Origin: Paracoccus aminophilus JCM 7686
Lineage (GTDB): Bacteria > Pseudomonadota > Alphaproteobacteria > Rhodobacterales > Rhodobacteraceae
Assembly: GCF_000444995.1 (NCBI RefSeq)
Contig: NC_022044.1
Coordinates: 142,584-206,583, forward strand
Direction of reading: 5' to 3'
DNA length: 64,000 nt
Shown here piece after piece: positions 17,532 through 25,932 of this stretch; the stretch's first letter is position 1, and each line of letters starts with the position of its first letter. The notes under the pieces were generated by a model. It made no database searches. It saw only the letters and a list, made by a program, of their open reading frames with translations, and had not been told where the DNA came from. A program made the position numbers and the translations under genes.

Positions 17532-18292
17532 GGCTCAGCCATATCCTCGGTCTCGGAGAGGATGCAACGCACGATCAACACCGAGACATTGTCGCGCGCG
17601 CCCCGCATCAGGGTTTGCTCGATCAATCGCGCGGCAATGAGCTGGGCGGGCTCGGCGGTCAGCATGGCCTGACGCAGATCCTCGTCGCTGTTATGTTCGG
17701 TCAGCCCATCCGAGCACAGCAGGAACAGATCGCCGCCCTCGACCACCCCGGTCACGGTTTCGGGGCGCGGGTTCATCTGGATGCCGATGGCTTTCGTGAT
17801 CACATTTCGGTTGGGATAGCTGCGCGCCTCTTCCTCGGTCAGCCCGCCGCGCGCGATCAGCTGAGCGACCTCGCTGTGATCGGTGGTCAGCCGGTGCAGG
17901 ATGCCTTTGCGCAGCAGATAGACCCGGCTGTCTCCGGCCCAGGTGCAGGCGAATTCCTGACCATGGATCAGCAGCGCCGCCAAGGTCGAGCCGACGGTCG
18001 CCAATTGCCGCTCGCGCGCCAGCGCCAGAATGCGCAGATTGGCGCGCTCGATCCGTTCGAGCACCCGCGCGCGCAGATCCATCGCCGAGACCGGCAGCCC
18101 GAGCGAGGCGAGCTCTTCGACAATCGTCCGGCTGGCGAGATCGCCCGCCTGATGCCCGCCCATGCCATCGGCCACAGCCCAGACCCCGGCCTCGGGGAAG
18201 GCGCCGAGGCTGTCCTCGTTATGCTCGCGCACCACGCCCCGATCCGAGGCGGCGCCGGTCTCGAACAGAAAGCCTGCCTCTTCTTCGGTCAT
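17528..18292 (-). CDS. pppA: T6SS PP2C-type Ser/Thr phosphatase
   Basis: A 254-residue PPM/PP2C phosphatase that reverses PpkA phosphorylation. Metal-binding and family motifs are in order: REHNEDSLG (about 21-29), VADGMGGHQAGD (about 38-49), WAGDSRVYLL (about 120-129), and LLCSDGLTEH (about 190-199). The frame is open upstream to 18481, but the ATG at 18292 (MTEEEAG) starts the domain at the usual place and overlaps the end of tagF by 4 nt. It is encoded between tagF and ppkA, the usual regulatory trio of phosphorylation-controlled T6SS loci. Confidence 0.93.
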   Translation of the reverse strand: MTEEEAGFLFETGAASDRGVVREHNEDSLGAFPEAGVWAVADGMGGHQAGDLASRTIVEELASLGLPVSAMDLRARVLERIERANLRILALARERQLATVGSTLAALLIHGQEFACTWAGDSRVYLLRKGILHRLTTDHSEVAQLIARGGLTEEEARSYPNRNVITKAIGIQMNPRPETVTGVVEGGDLFLLCSDGLTEHNSDEDLRQAMLTAEPAQLIAARLIEQTLMRGARDNVSVLIVRCILSETEDMAEP

Positions 18293-19017
18293 TGGTCCTC
18301 GCTGCCTTCTGACACGGCATGTTCTCCGCTGCTGCCCGCAATCAGCCAGGCCAGAGCCTGGGCATCGGGCAGGCCCTGACAGCCCAAAATCCCCGATTGG
18401 CCCGCACGCGGATTGGCGAACCACCAATAGCTGCGCGCCGTCGCGCCGCAGACAAGATCGGTCATCCCCACCTCGCGACACAGCTCTGCGACATCGCTCG
18501 ATTGCTTCATCGCCCAGAACATATGCTCATGGCGCAATGTGCCTTGCTCGGCGCCGGGGCATTGGCCAAGCCGCGCGGTCAGCGCCGCCGCCGTCTCGGG
18601 GAGCGCCAGCACCGCCTGATCGATGAGATCGCCAAGCGCCTCTTCCGCGGCAAGGTAGAACTCTTGCGAGGGAAAGATCAGTGGCAGGCCGTCCGGGGCC
18701 GAGGGCTGCAGCAGGACCAGCGGATAATGCCGCCCGACCTTGTCGCCCGACATCCGCATGGTGCCGCGCCACGCCTGCCCCTCGCCAAAGGCCGCGCCCA
18801 GCCAGAAGCGCAGCCCGCCCGGGCTGCGGGTCACGCCCTCCCAGTCCGGGCCCAAGAGATCGCGCACCTCGCCCAGGGTCGAGCCAAGCCAATCCGACAG
18901 CAACCGCGCCAGCCCGTCCGGCATCCCCGCCGAGACGAAATCGCCATGGCCGGGATGCTTGCCAAACAGCGCGACCGGCACCGGACCGGGCGGCACAAAG
19001 GCGGGCGGCTGCTCCAT
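18289..19017 (-). CDS. tagF: T6SS-associated protein TagF
   Basis: A 242-residue TagF protein, a post-translational regulator that in Pseudomonas and Agrobacterium restrains T6SS assembly through the FHA protein. The N-terminal longin-like domain begins ALFGKHPGHGDFV (about 16-28), and the characteristic FWLGAAFGEGQAWRG and GRHYPLVLL follow. The start at 19017 shares one base with the tssM stop (TGATG), so translation is coupled. In some species TagF is fused to PppA; here the two are separate adjacent genes with a 4-nt overlap. Confidence 0.9.
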   Translation of the reverse strand: MEQPPAFVPPGPVPVALFGKHPGHGDFVSAGMPDGLARLLSDWLGSTLGEVRDLLGPDWEGVTRSPGGLRFWLGAAFGEGQAWRGTMRMSGDKVGRHYPLVLLQPSAPDGLPLIFPSQEFYLAAEEALGDLIDQAVLALPETAAALTARLGQCPGAEQGTLRHEHMFWAMKQSSDVAELCREVGMTDLVCGATARSYWWFANPRAGQSGILGCQGLPDAQALAWLIAGSSGEHAVSEGSEDQ

Positions 19018-22000
19018 CAATCGATGCTCTGGGGACATTGGAAATCCCTGATTTCGGGCATGGTGAAAGGATTGGCGACCGCGTTCACGGTGAAATCATA
19101 GGTGATGTTGCGCCCGCCGATGGTGAAGGTCGCGCGCAACGTGTCGCCCATCTGCTGCTTGGAGCTCGCCGCCGCCAAAAGCTCCATGAAGGTCCAGGAA
19201 CTGCCCTCGAACAGCAGCGCCGAGGGCCGGTCGAGCGAGGGCATGATCTGCAGAAGCGTCGATTTGCCCTTGCCCGGCCAAGTCACCGTCTGGGGCAAAG
19301 AGCCGGTCACGGTCTGGATCTTTTCGTCATTGATCGACAAAAGCGCCTCTTGCACGGTCGGATGAGCATCGACCTGCGCCACCGTGATCTCGACCTGCGG
19401 CTGGCTGCCCCCGCCCGCGAAGAAGGCGCGGCGGATGCGCTCGGCGCGCTCGAACTGCTTGAGCGTTGCGGCATTGAAGCGCCCGGTGATTTCCTTGTCG
19501 GCGCGATAGCTGAGCCCGCCATCGCTGCGCTCGACATAGGGTTCGAGATATTGGGTGAAATATTTGTCCATCTCGCCGCCCGGCCCGAAGAACCGCGCGA
19601 AATTGTCCATCGAGAGCGAGCGCGTCGATTTCGAGAACGGGTAGGACGAGGTGATATTGTCGCGACAGAAGAAGGTGATCTGATTGGTCAGCGCACGGTT
19701 CATCGTCTCGAGGCTCGCATCGCTCGCGCCCGAACGGAAATAGCCATCCGCATCATTCACGATCTGGGCCAAAGGCGCGGGCAGCTGCGAATTATACTGC
19801 GTCAGCGCATTCAGCAGCGTCGGCAAGGCGGCCGCTGATTGGTCGGGGCTGTGCTCGGCCAGACGCAGGTTTTCCCAGATCGCGCCGAAATTGCCGATCA
19901 GCGTGTCGATCGGACGCTTGCCGGGATCACCCTGAACCAGATCGTGCCAGCCCTTGAAGGCCTCGGAGATCTGGTCGATCGGGCGGCGGAAGCTGTAATT
20001 CTCTTCGGGCGCGGCGCCGCCTGCGCGGGTCTGGCCCTTCTTGGCCTGCCGCGCGGTCGCGTCCAGAATCATGCGTTGGATCCCGCTCGAGCGGCTTTGG
20101 AAGCGGCTGGCCAAGGCCTTGCCGACATCCTTCGCGCCGCCCTCGACCGAACCGCCCTGCCCCGGCGCGGCGGTCAGCCCGGCCAGTTGATCGGCCGAGA
20201 GATCATCCATCCCGTCGAATTCGCGCGAGAGATAGGTCTGGTCGTCCACCGCCTTGACCAGTTCGAGGATCGGCGAGGCCGAGGCCGAGGCCGCCGTGCC
20301 AAGCGCCGCATAACGCGGCTTGTCCGCGACCATCGAAGCCAGCTCAAGATTGTTCAGAACCTTGTTCCAGCTTGCGATGAAGTCGTTTTTGTAACGCTCC
20401 ATCAAATCGCGATCGAGCCGGCGCAGACGGATCTCGATCTCGTCGCTGTTGCCGAGATCGCCCAGCACCCATTGGTCTTTGCGCAGCTGATCCTGCACGA
20501 CGGCGAGCTGGTCGAAGAAATAGCCCCAGAAGCCCTCATAGGTATAAAGCGCGGGCACGGTGAGGCTCGCGAGGTCCTGTCCGTCGCGGGTCTTGAAGAC
20601 CTGCCCGGAATTGGCGACGACTTGCGTCAGGCTCCATTCCTGCAGACTGGTCGCGGCGATCCCGTCTTGGATCAGCGCATAGGCCTGCTCGTCCAGCGGC
20701 AGTTGCGACAGCGCGGCGCGGGCGGCCTCGACCGTGGTCTGGTCAAGTGTCACCAGAAGCTTGCGGTCCTTGCCAAGCTTCAGCATCGCGATCAAATGGC
20801 GCTTGAGCTGGTCGCGCATGTCGACATCGGCGCGTTCGGGATATTCCTCGCGCCAGATCTGGTCGAACCAGCTTTCGACGGCGGTGTCATCGGGGCTCTG
20901 GCCCTGCCCGCCCAGCAGCAGATAGACCTTGAGCGCGCGGTAAATGTCGGTCATCTCGCCGCTGGCGACGATGCCGGGCATCCGCCGCTCGAGATCCAGC
21001 ACCATGCGCGGGCGCAACATCCGCTCGAGCGCATCCGAATAGGTCGCGGTGGCGGCGCGGTTCAGCCGCTCGCGCTGGCCAAGGCCGAGCCCCTCGAAAA
21101 AGCCCGGCTCTTCGCTGTCGCCGTAACCCGCAGGCATCGCCGCGAGCCGTCCAAGCAGCGGTGCGATCGGGCGCAGATCGGTGTCGTCGATGACCTCGCG
21201 CGAGAGCTCTTTTTGCGCGGCGCGGTGATAGGCGGCGGTTTCGGCCTCGGCGGTGTTCACGAGGCTGCGGTTCTTCCAATAGCTATACCCGAGCGCACCC
21301 GCCGTCCCCACGGATGCGAACAGGATCAGCCCGATCGCCGTGCCGCGCAGGATCATCGCCCGGCGCACCGCCTTGCGGTCATGCGAGACCCAGCCCTGTT
21401 CGGGAAAGATCACCCGGGTCAGTAGGTCGTGGATGAAGAAGCTTTTCCCGCGCCCCGACATGAACGAGGGCTGGAAGCCGCCATATTCGTCGCCCCGGTT
21501 CATCGCGCCGAGAACCTGATCGATCGGCGTGCCTTCCTGCGTGCCCGAGGTGAAGTAAAAGCCCCGCAGGATCGCATTGGTCTTGTAGCGCGTCGGCTCG
21601 AAGATGCGCTTCATGAATTCGGTCAGATGACCGCGCAGCAGCGCCATCTGGCCCGGCAGACCAAAGATCGAGATCCGCGAGATCCCGTCGGGCTCTTCCG
21701 ACATGCGGTCGATGATCTCATCCGAGAGCCGCGCGACAAGGCGGTCGAATTCGGCGGGCACAGCCTCGACCGTGATCGCCTTGCGGTCCTTGTTCTGGAA
21801 GGTCGTGCCCCAGACGAGCTTGCGCCGGTTGAGGCTGAACGAGGCGAAATATTCCCGGAAGCCCGCAATCAGATCGGCCTTGGTGAACATGACATAGACC
21901 GGGAAATCGATCTTGAGCGCCTCGTGGATCTCGGCCAGACGGGCGCGCACGGTCTCGGCATGGGATTTGAGCGCGGTGGCGTCGTCCTTCATCAGATCCT

Positions 22001-22655
22001 CGACCGAGAAGGACAGGATCACGCCATTGATCGGCCGGTTGGGCCGGGTCCGCTTCAACTGCTCAAGCAGCGCGGTCCAGCTCGCCTTGTCGGCCACCGC
22101 ATCGCTGTCTTGCGAGGTATAGCGCCCGGCGGTGTCGATCATCACCGCCTCTTCCGAGAACCAGAAGTCGATATAGCGCGTGCCGCCAAAGCCAGAGACG
22201 CCCTGATTTTGCGCCAGCGGGAACTCGATGCCGGAATTCGCAAGCGCGGTGGTCTTGCCCGCGCCGGGCGGGCCGATGATCACATACCACGGCAGGTCAT
22301 ACAGATAAGACGCGCCGCCGGTCTTGCGCAGAACCGCCATGGCTTCGGTCATCTTCTCGGCCAGCACCTTGCCGTCGCCCTCGGGCTCGGCCGGGATCAG
22401 CGCCTCTTCGAGCGCGCGGGCGGCGCGGACGCGACGGCGCCAGCGGATGAAGAAGATGGTGAAGAAGAAGAGATAAACCACGCCGATGATGATGACGCGC
22501 CAGAAGACCGAGGCCAGCGGCGCCCATCCGGTCATCGGCCCGCCGATCCAGACGGCAATCCCGAAGGCCGCCAGCCCGAAGATCAGCAGGGTCCAGCGCA
22601 GCCAGGCGTGATCGCGCAGCCGCAGCCGGGGGACATAAATACCGAAAAATCTCAC
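19017..22655 (-). CDS. tssM: T6SS inner-membrane protein TssM (IcmF)
   Basis: A 1212-residue IcmF-family protein, the main channel-forming part of the membrane complex. Two membrane helices (about 20-37 and 50-70) precede a cytoplasmic NTPase domain with an intact Walker A motif, GPPGAGKTTAL, at 128-138; a third helix lies near 447-467, and the long C-terminal region is periplasmic. Many TssM proteins have lost this ATP site, whereas in Agrobacterium it is functional, which fits the rest of this locus. Because no TssJ lipoprotein gene is present, the outer-membrane contact of the C-terminus must be made differently. Its start overlaps the tssL stop by 4 nt. Confidence 0.95.
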   Translation of the reverse strand: MRFFGIYVPRLRLRDHAWLRWTLLIFGLAAFGIAVWIGGPMTGWAPLASVFWRVIIIGVVYLFFFTIFFIRWRRRVRAARALEEALIPAEPEGDGKVLAEKMTEAMAVLRKTGGASYLYDLPWYVIIGPPGAGKTTALANSGIEFPLAQNQGVSGFGGTRYIDFWFSEEAVMIDTAGRYTSQDSDAVADKASWTALLEQLKRTRPNRPINGVILSFSVEDLMKDDATALKSHAETVRARLAEIHEALKIDFPVYVMFTKADLIAGFREYFASFSLNRRKLVWGTTFQNKDRKAITVEAVPAEFDRLVARLSDEIIDRMSEEPDGISRISIFGLPGQMALLRGHLTEFMKRIFEPTRYKTNAILRGFYFTSGTQEGTPIDQVLGAMNRGDEYGGFQPSFMSGRGKSFFIHDLLTRVIFPEQGWVSHDRKAVRRAMILRGTAIGLILFASVGTAGALGYSYWKNRSLVNTAEAETAAYHRAAQKELSREVIDDTDLRPIAPLLGRLAAMPAGYGDSEEPGFFEGLGLGQRERLNRAATATYSDALERMLRPRMVLDLERRMPGIVASGEMTDIYRALKVYLLLGGQGQSPDDTAVESWFDQIWREEYPERADVDMRDQLKRHLIAMLKLGKDRKLLVTLDQTTVEAARAALSQLPLDEQAYALIQDGIAATSLQEWSLTQVVANSGQVFKTRDGQDLASLTVPALYTYEGFWGYFFDQLAVVQDQLRKDQWVLGDLGNSDEIEIRLRRLDRDLMERYKNDFIASWNKVLNNLELASMVADKPRYAALGTAASASASPILELVKAVDDQTYLSREFDGMDDLSADQLAGLTAAPGQGGSVEGGAKDVGKALASRFQSRSSGIQRMILDATARQAKKGQTRAGGAAPEENYSFRRPIDQISEAFKGWHDLVQGDPGKRPIDTLIGNFGAIWENLRLAEHSPDQSAAALPTLLNALTQYNSQLPAPLAQIVNDADGYFRSGASDASLETMNRALTNQITFFCRDNITSSYPFSKSTRSLSMDNFARFFGPGGEMDKYFTQYLEPYVERSDGGLSYRADKEITGRFNAATLKQFERAERIRRAFFAGGGSQPQVEITVAQVDAHPTVQEALLSINDEKIQTVTGSLPQTVTWPGKGKSTLLQIMPSLDRPSALLFEGSSWTFMELLAAASSKQQMGDTLRATFTIGGRNITYDFTVNAVANPFTMPEIRDFQCPQSID

Positions 22656-24502
22656 TGTCCGGCCTCTTGTGCGGGGGCGGTTGTCGGGGTGCCGGAAGGG
22701 GCGGCGCCGGGCGCAGCCGGGGTGGCTGTCGCAGGAGCCGCACCGGCAGGCGCGGCACCGGCCTTCGGCGTATAGGTGCCTTCGCGCGCCAGCATCACCT
22801 CGACGCGGCGGTTCTGGGCGCGGCCCTCTTCGGTGGTATTGTCAGCCACGGGATCCTCTTCGCCCTTGCCCTCGACCGTGATGCGGGTGGCGTCGTCGAT
22901 GGTTTTCGCCAGAACCGCCTCGACCGCCTTGGCCCGCGCCTGCGAGAGCTGGTAATTGTCCTTGAACTGCCCGCGTCCCGACAAGGGCAGGTTGTCGGTA
23001 TAGCCCTGGATCAGCACCGGGCCGCCTTCCTGGTTCAGGATCTGGGTGATCCGCGCCGCCATCGGCTCGAAGCCCTCTTTGACCTGCGTCTTGCCGAGAT
23101 CGAAGAGCTGAAGGTTGCCAACGCGCAGCGCGATGTAATCGCCCTTGGGCTCGACCGAGACCATGCCCGCCTCGATCTCATTGGCCAAAGCGGTGCGGAT
23201 GCGTTCAAGCTGGGGGACTTCGGCGACATAGACCGCGCCCGGATTGCGCTGGATCGACAGAACCGGCGCGCCGGTGTGCAGCGTCACCAACCCTTCCGAG
23301 GCCTGCGCGCCGCCCCGGTTGATCAGGGTCGTCAGCCCGGCGAAGAGGGCAACCACCGCCAAAGCGGCCACGCCAAGGATGATCGGCACCGAGACCGCGC
23401 CAAAGCGCCGTCCGCGGTCCTGCACCACCGGCACCCATTGCACGGAAATATCCTCATCCGGGCGCGGATTGACGCGGCGCAGGGTCTCGTAGATCGCGGT
23501 TCGGATCCGGGTGAGCTCGACCGAGCCGTTCGGCATGGTGCGGAACTGGCCCTCGAACCCCAGCGACATGCAGACCAGCATCAGCTCGAGCAGATTGTAA
23601 CGCTGCGCCGGGGCCTGCATCGCCTTTTCGGCCTCTTGAAAAAAGCCCACGCCGGAATCGCGTTTGCCGAAAAAGCGCGCGACCATCGAATATTGCTGCC
23701 AGCTGCCGCGATCCGAGCCGGGCAGGTTCTGGACGATGTCATCGGCCGTGCCCGAGAGCGCATATTTCGCGACCAGCACCTCATGGGGATCGAGACCCGC
23801 GCTGATCGCGGTGCGCTCGAAGCGGTCGATCTCGCGCGTGACATGCTCCATCAGCGGCGCGACTTGCAGCTCGACCATGCCGGTCCGCAACCGGCCAAGC
23901 AGAATCAACAGGCTCGCCGCCGCCGCCAGAAGCGGGTTCGAGGAACTGCCCGCGCCGATCTCGCTGACCCGCAAGGCGTCCTGAAGCGGGATCCGCGGCA
24001 CATTGCGCTGGACCTGCGGTTGGCGGTCGCGCTGGTAATCCGGGAAAAAGCCGTTGTCCGCCGCCGTTGGGCGACCAATGCCAATGCCCGCATAATGGCC
24101 CGGTGCCGAGGCACCCTGACCCGGTGGCGGATAAGACGGATAGGCGGGAGCCGGGCTCTGCGCAGGCGGCGCGGCATAGCCCTGCGGCGCGCCCGCCCCG
24201 ATCCAGGTGTCCTCATGCCCCGTGCCGCGCCCGCCACCCTGCGGCGCGGGTCGCCCGAAGGGCTGGCCGCTGCCCTGCGGCGCGAAACCGCCGCTCCCGG
24301 GATAGGCGCTCGCGCCCGGCGCGGGCCTGCCGATGACGGTGCGATCAGAGGCAGGCGGCGGCGCGCCACCAATTTGACCAGATCCGGCCCGACCGGCACC
24401 GCCCCGCCCCGCGCTGTCGAAAGGGCTGTCCGAGGTCACATCGCCACGCGTCAGCGGACCGCCGAACACCGTCTTGTCGCGATCCTCGTCCCGCCCGGCC
24501 AT
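22652..24502 (-). CDS. tssL: T6SS inner-membrane protein TssL with C-terminal OmpA-like domain
   Basis: A 616-residue long-form TssL. Residues 1-165 are a Gly/Pro/Ala-rich cytoplasmic extension with three D/E-x-T motifs, DKTVFG (T11), DRTVIG (T55) and EDTWIG (T99), each 44 residues apart. The DotU-type domain spans about 180-350, one membrane helix lies at 370-395, and a periplasmic OmpA-like peptidoglycan-binding domain spans about 455-575 (IQGYTDNLPLSG, NYQLSQARA, GRAQNRRVEVML). An Ala/Pro-rich tail follows. In Agrobacterium, PpkA phosphorylates Thr14 of TssL and this recruits Fha; T11 here matches that position. The start overlaps the tssK stop. Confidence 0.95.
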   Translation of the reverse strand: MAGRDEDRDKTVFGGPLTRGDVTSDSPFDSAGRGGAGRAGSGQIGGAPPPASDRTVIGRPAPGASAYPGSGGFAPQGSGQPFGRPAPQGGGRGTGHEDTWIGAGAPQGYAAPPAQSPAPAYPSYPPPGQGASAPGHYAGIGIGRPTAADNGFFPDYQRDRQPQVQRNVPRIPLQDALRVSEIGAGSSSNPLLAAAASLLILLGRLRTGMVELQVAPLMEHVTREIDRFERTAISAGLDPHEVLVAKYALSGTADDIVQNLPGSDRGSWQQYSMVARFFGKRDSGVGFFQEAEKAMQAPAQRYNLLELMLVCMSLGFEGQFRTMPNGSVELTRIRTAIYETLRRVNPRPDEDISVQWVPVVQDRGRRFGAVSVPIILGVAALAVVALFAGLTTLINRGGAQASEGLVTLHTGAPVLSIQRNPGAVYVAEVPQLERIRTALANEIEAGMVSVEPKGDYIALRVGNLQLFDLGKTQVKEGFEPMAARITQILNQEGGPVLIQGYTDNLPLSGRGQFKDNYQLSQARAKAVEAVLAKTIDDATRITVEGKGEEDPVADNTTEEGRAQNRRVEVMLAREGTYTPKAGAAPAGAAPATATPAAPGAAPSGTPTTAPAQEAGQ

Positions 24503-25836
24503 CAGGCTTTCTCCGGGATCGCCCAGAGCTCAAGCTTCAACTCGGGCCAGTCACCGGCGAAATGCATGCCGATGGCCGGCGCGGTCGAAAACTCGCGCCA
24601 GAGCGGAGAGTTCTTTTCCAGCCGGAAATAGACGTTCGAGGACAGCACCCGGATCTGACGCGGCGGGTTCGGCAGATGCTGCAAACCGATGCCGGGCAGG
24701 TTGTTGTTCACGATCTCGGACATGCGGGTGTTCGGGCCGACCTTGCACAGCTCGGGGAACTGTTGCTGCACCTGCGTGAGCGGCTTGGCGGATTCCACCT
24801 CGACGATGAAGGTCGCCTCGCGGAAGAGATTGCGGTCCTTGACCTCGGCCAGATAGGAGTTCTGGCGCACCTGACGCAGCAAAAGCCGGATGGCGCGGCC
24901 GATGTCGCGCGACAAAAGCCGCTGGATGTCGGACACGATCGGCGAGAAGCAGGTCTTGAGATCGCCGTGGTCGTAACCCTCGTAATCCGGGGCCTGGCGG
25001 TTGCCGCTGTCAAAGGTCGCAAGCTCTCCGGCCAGACAGACCAGCCGCTCGTAAAGCCGCTCGGGATGGATGGCGAAGGTCCGCGCGAGATGGCGCAGCG
25101 CGCCGATTTCGCGGTTGAGCATCATCAGCATCAGAAAGTCCGAGGCCTGAAGCCCGCCGCCCGAGGACGGATCGGCGGCATAGCGCGCCAAGGTTTCCAA
25201 CCGCGCCTCGACCCAGCCGATCACGCGGGTCAGATAGCCAAGGATCTGCGGATGAGCGCCGACGACCATGGCGGGCGGCGGCACGGTCTCGTCGATGGTG
25301 ACGACGCCGTCGCGGACCTCGGTGATCCGGGCAAGGCGCAGGTTCTGATAGCCGGGGCGCGGGGTTTTGCGCACCGCAAGCTCGAGGCGTGGCACGGCCA
25401 GTTCAAGCACCTGCTCCGAGCGCAGGGCCGAGCTCGAATCGCTGACCGTCTCGGCCACGATCCCCCAGCGCGTCGCCGAGCCTTCATCGTCATAGGGCGC
25501 GGCGTCGCGGTTGTTGGGCGAGACATCGGGCAAGGTCAGCCAGATGAACATTCCCGCCGCATCATCGGGCACATCTGCGGGCACCGGCAGCGGGCTCGTG
25601 CCCGGCGCATCGAAGGGCGTGCCATCGGGCATCAGCCCGGAAATCGCGCGCAAGGCAATCCGGCCCTGCTGCGCCTGATCGCGGTCCATCACCATCTCGA
25701 TCACGCCCCAGGGATAGGGCGTGGTGACACGGTTGCGCGCCTGAATCAGATTTTCGACATAGCGGTCGGATTGCTGGAGATGGTGCGGCTGAAGGAAAAG
25801 TCCCTCTTTCCAGGCGACCTTGCTGAACCAGGACAT
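24502..25836 (-). CDS. tssK: T6SS baseplate protein TssK
   Basis: A 444-residue TssK (VasE) protein, which joins the baseplate to the TssL-TssM membrane complex. The start has the family signature: WKEGLFLQPHHLQQSDRYVE at about 9-28, then an N-terminal shell domain, a helical bundle (LNREIGALRHLARTF) and the C-terminal domain with VQQQFPELCKVGPN and the GIGLQHLPNPPRQIR segment. The length is normal. It is the first canonical tss gene of the left block, about 97 nt after the autotransporter stop, with a strong hairpin in that gap, so it may have its own promoter. Confidence 0.95.
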   Translation of the reverse strand: MSWFSKVAWKEGLFLQPHHLQQSDRYVENLIQARNRVTTPYPWGVIEMVMDRDQAQQGRIALRAISGLMPDGTPFDAPGTSPLPVPADVPDDAAGMFIWLTLPDVSPNNRDAAPYDDEGSATRWGIVAETVSDSSSALRSEQVLELAVPRLELAVRKTPRPGYQNLRLARITEVRDGVVTIDETVPPPAMVVGAHPQILGYLTRVIGWVEARLETLARYAADPSSGGGLQASDFLMLMMLNREIGALRHLARTFAIHPERLYERLVCLAGELATFDSGNRQAPDYEGYDHGDLKTCFSPIVSDIQRLLSRDIGRAIRLLLRQVRQNSYLAEVKDRNLFREATFIVEVESAKPLTQVQQQFPELCKVGPNTRMSEIVNNNLPGIGLQHLPNPPRQIRVLSSNVYFRLEKNSPLWREFSTAPAIGMHFAGDWPELKLELWAIPEKA

Positions 25837-25866
25837 GCGCTTCGACTTCCCATTCGTTTTGACTTT

Positions 25867-25895
25867 GCCCGGGCCGCACGACGCACGGCCCGGGC
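25867..25895. terminator. Strong hairpin between the autotransporter gene and tssK
   Basis: GCCCGGGCCG (25867-25876) pairs perfectly with CGGCCCGGGC (25886-25895) over 10 bp, with a 9-nt loop. It lies downstream of the autotransporter stop and upstream of tssK. No clean T tract follows on the minus strand, so it may terminate only partly or may protect the 3' end of the long autotransporter mRNA. Confidence 0.45.
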
Positions 25896-25932
25896 GTTAG
25901 ATTAGCACTCTCGGCGAGCAGACCAATCAGAT

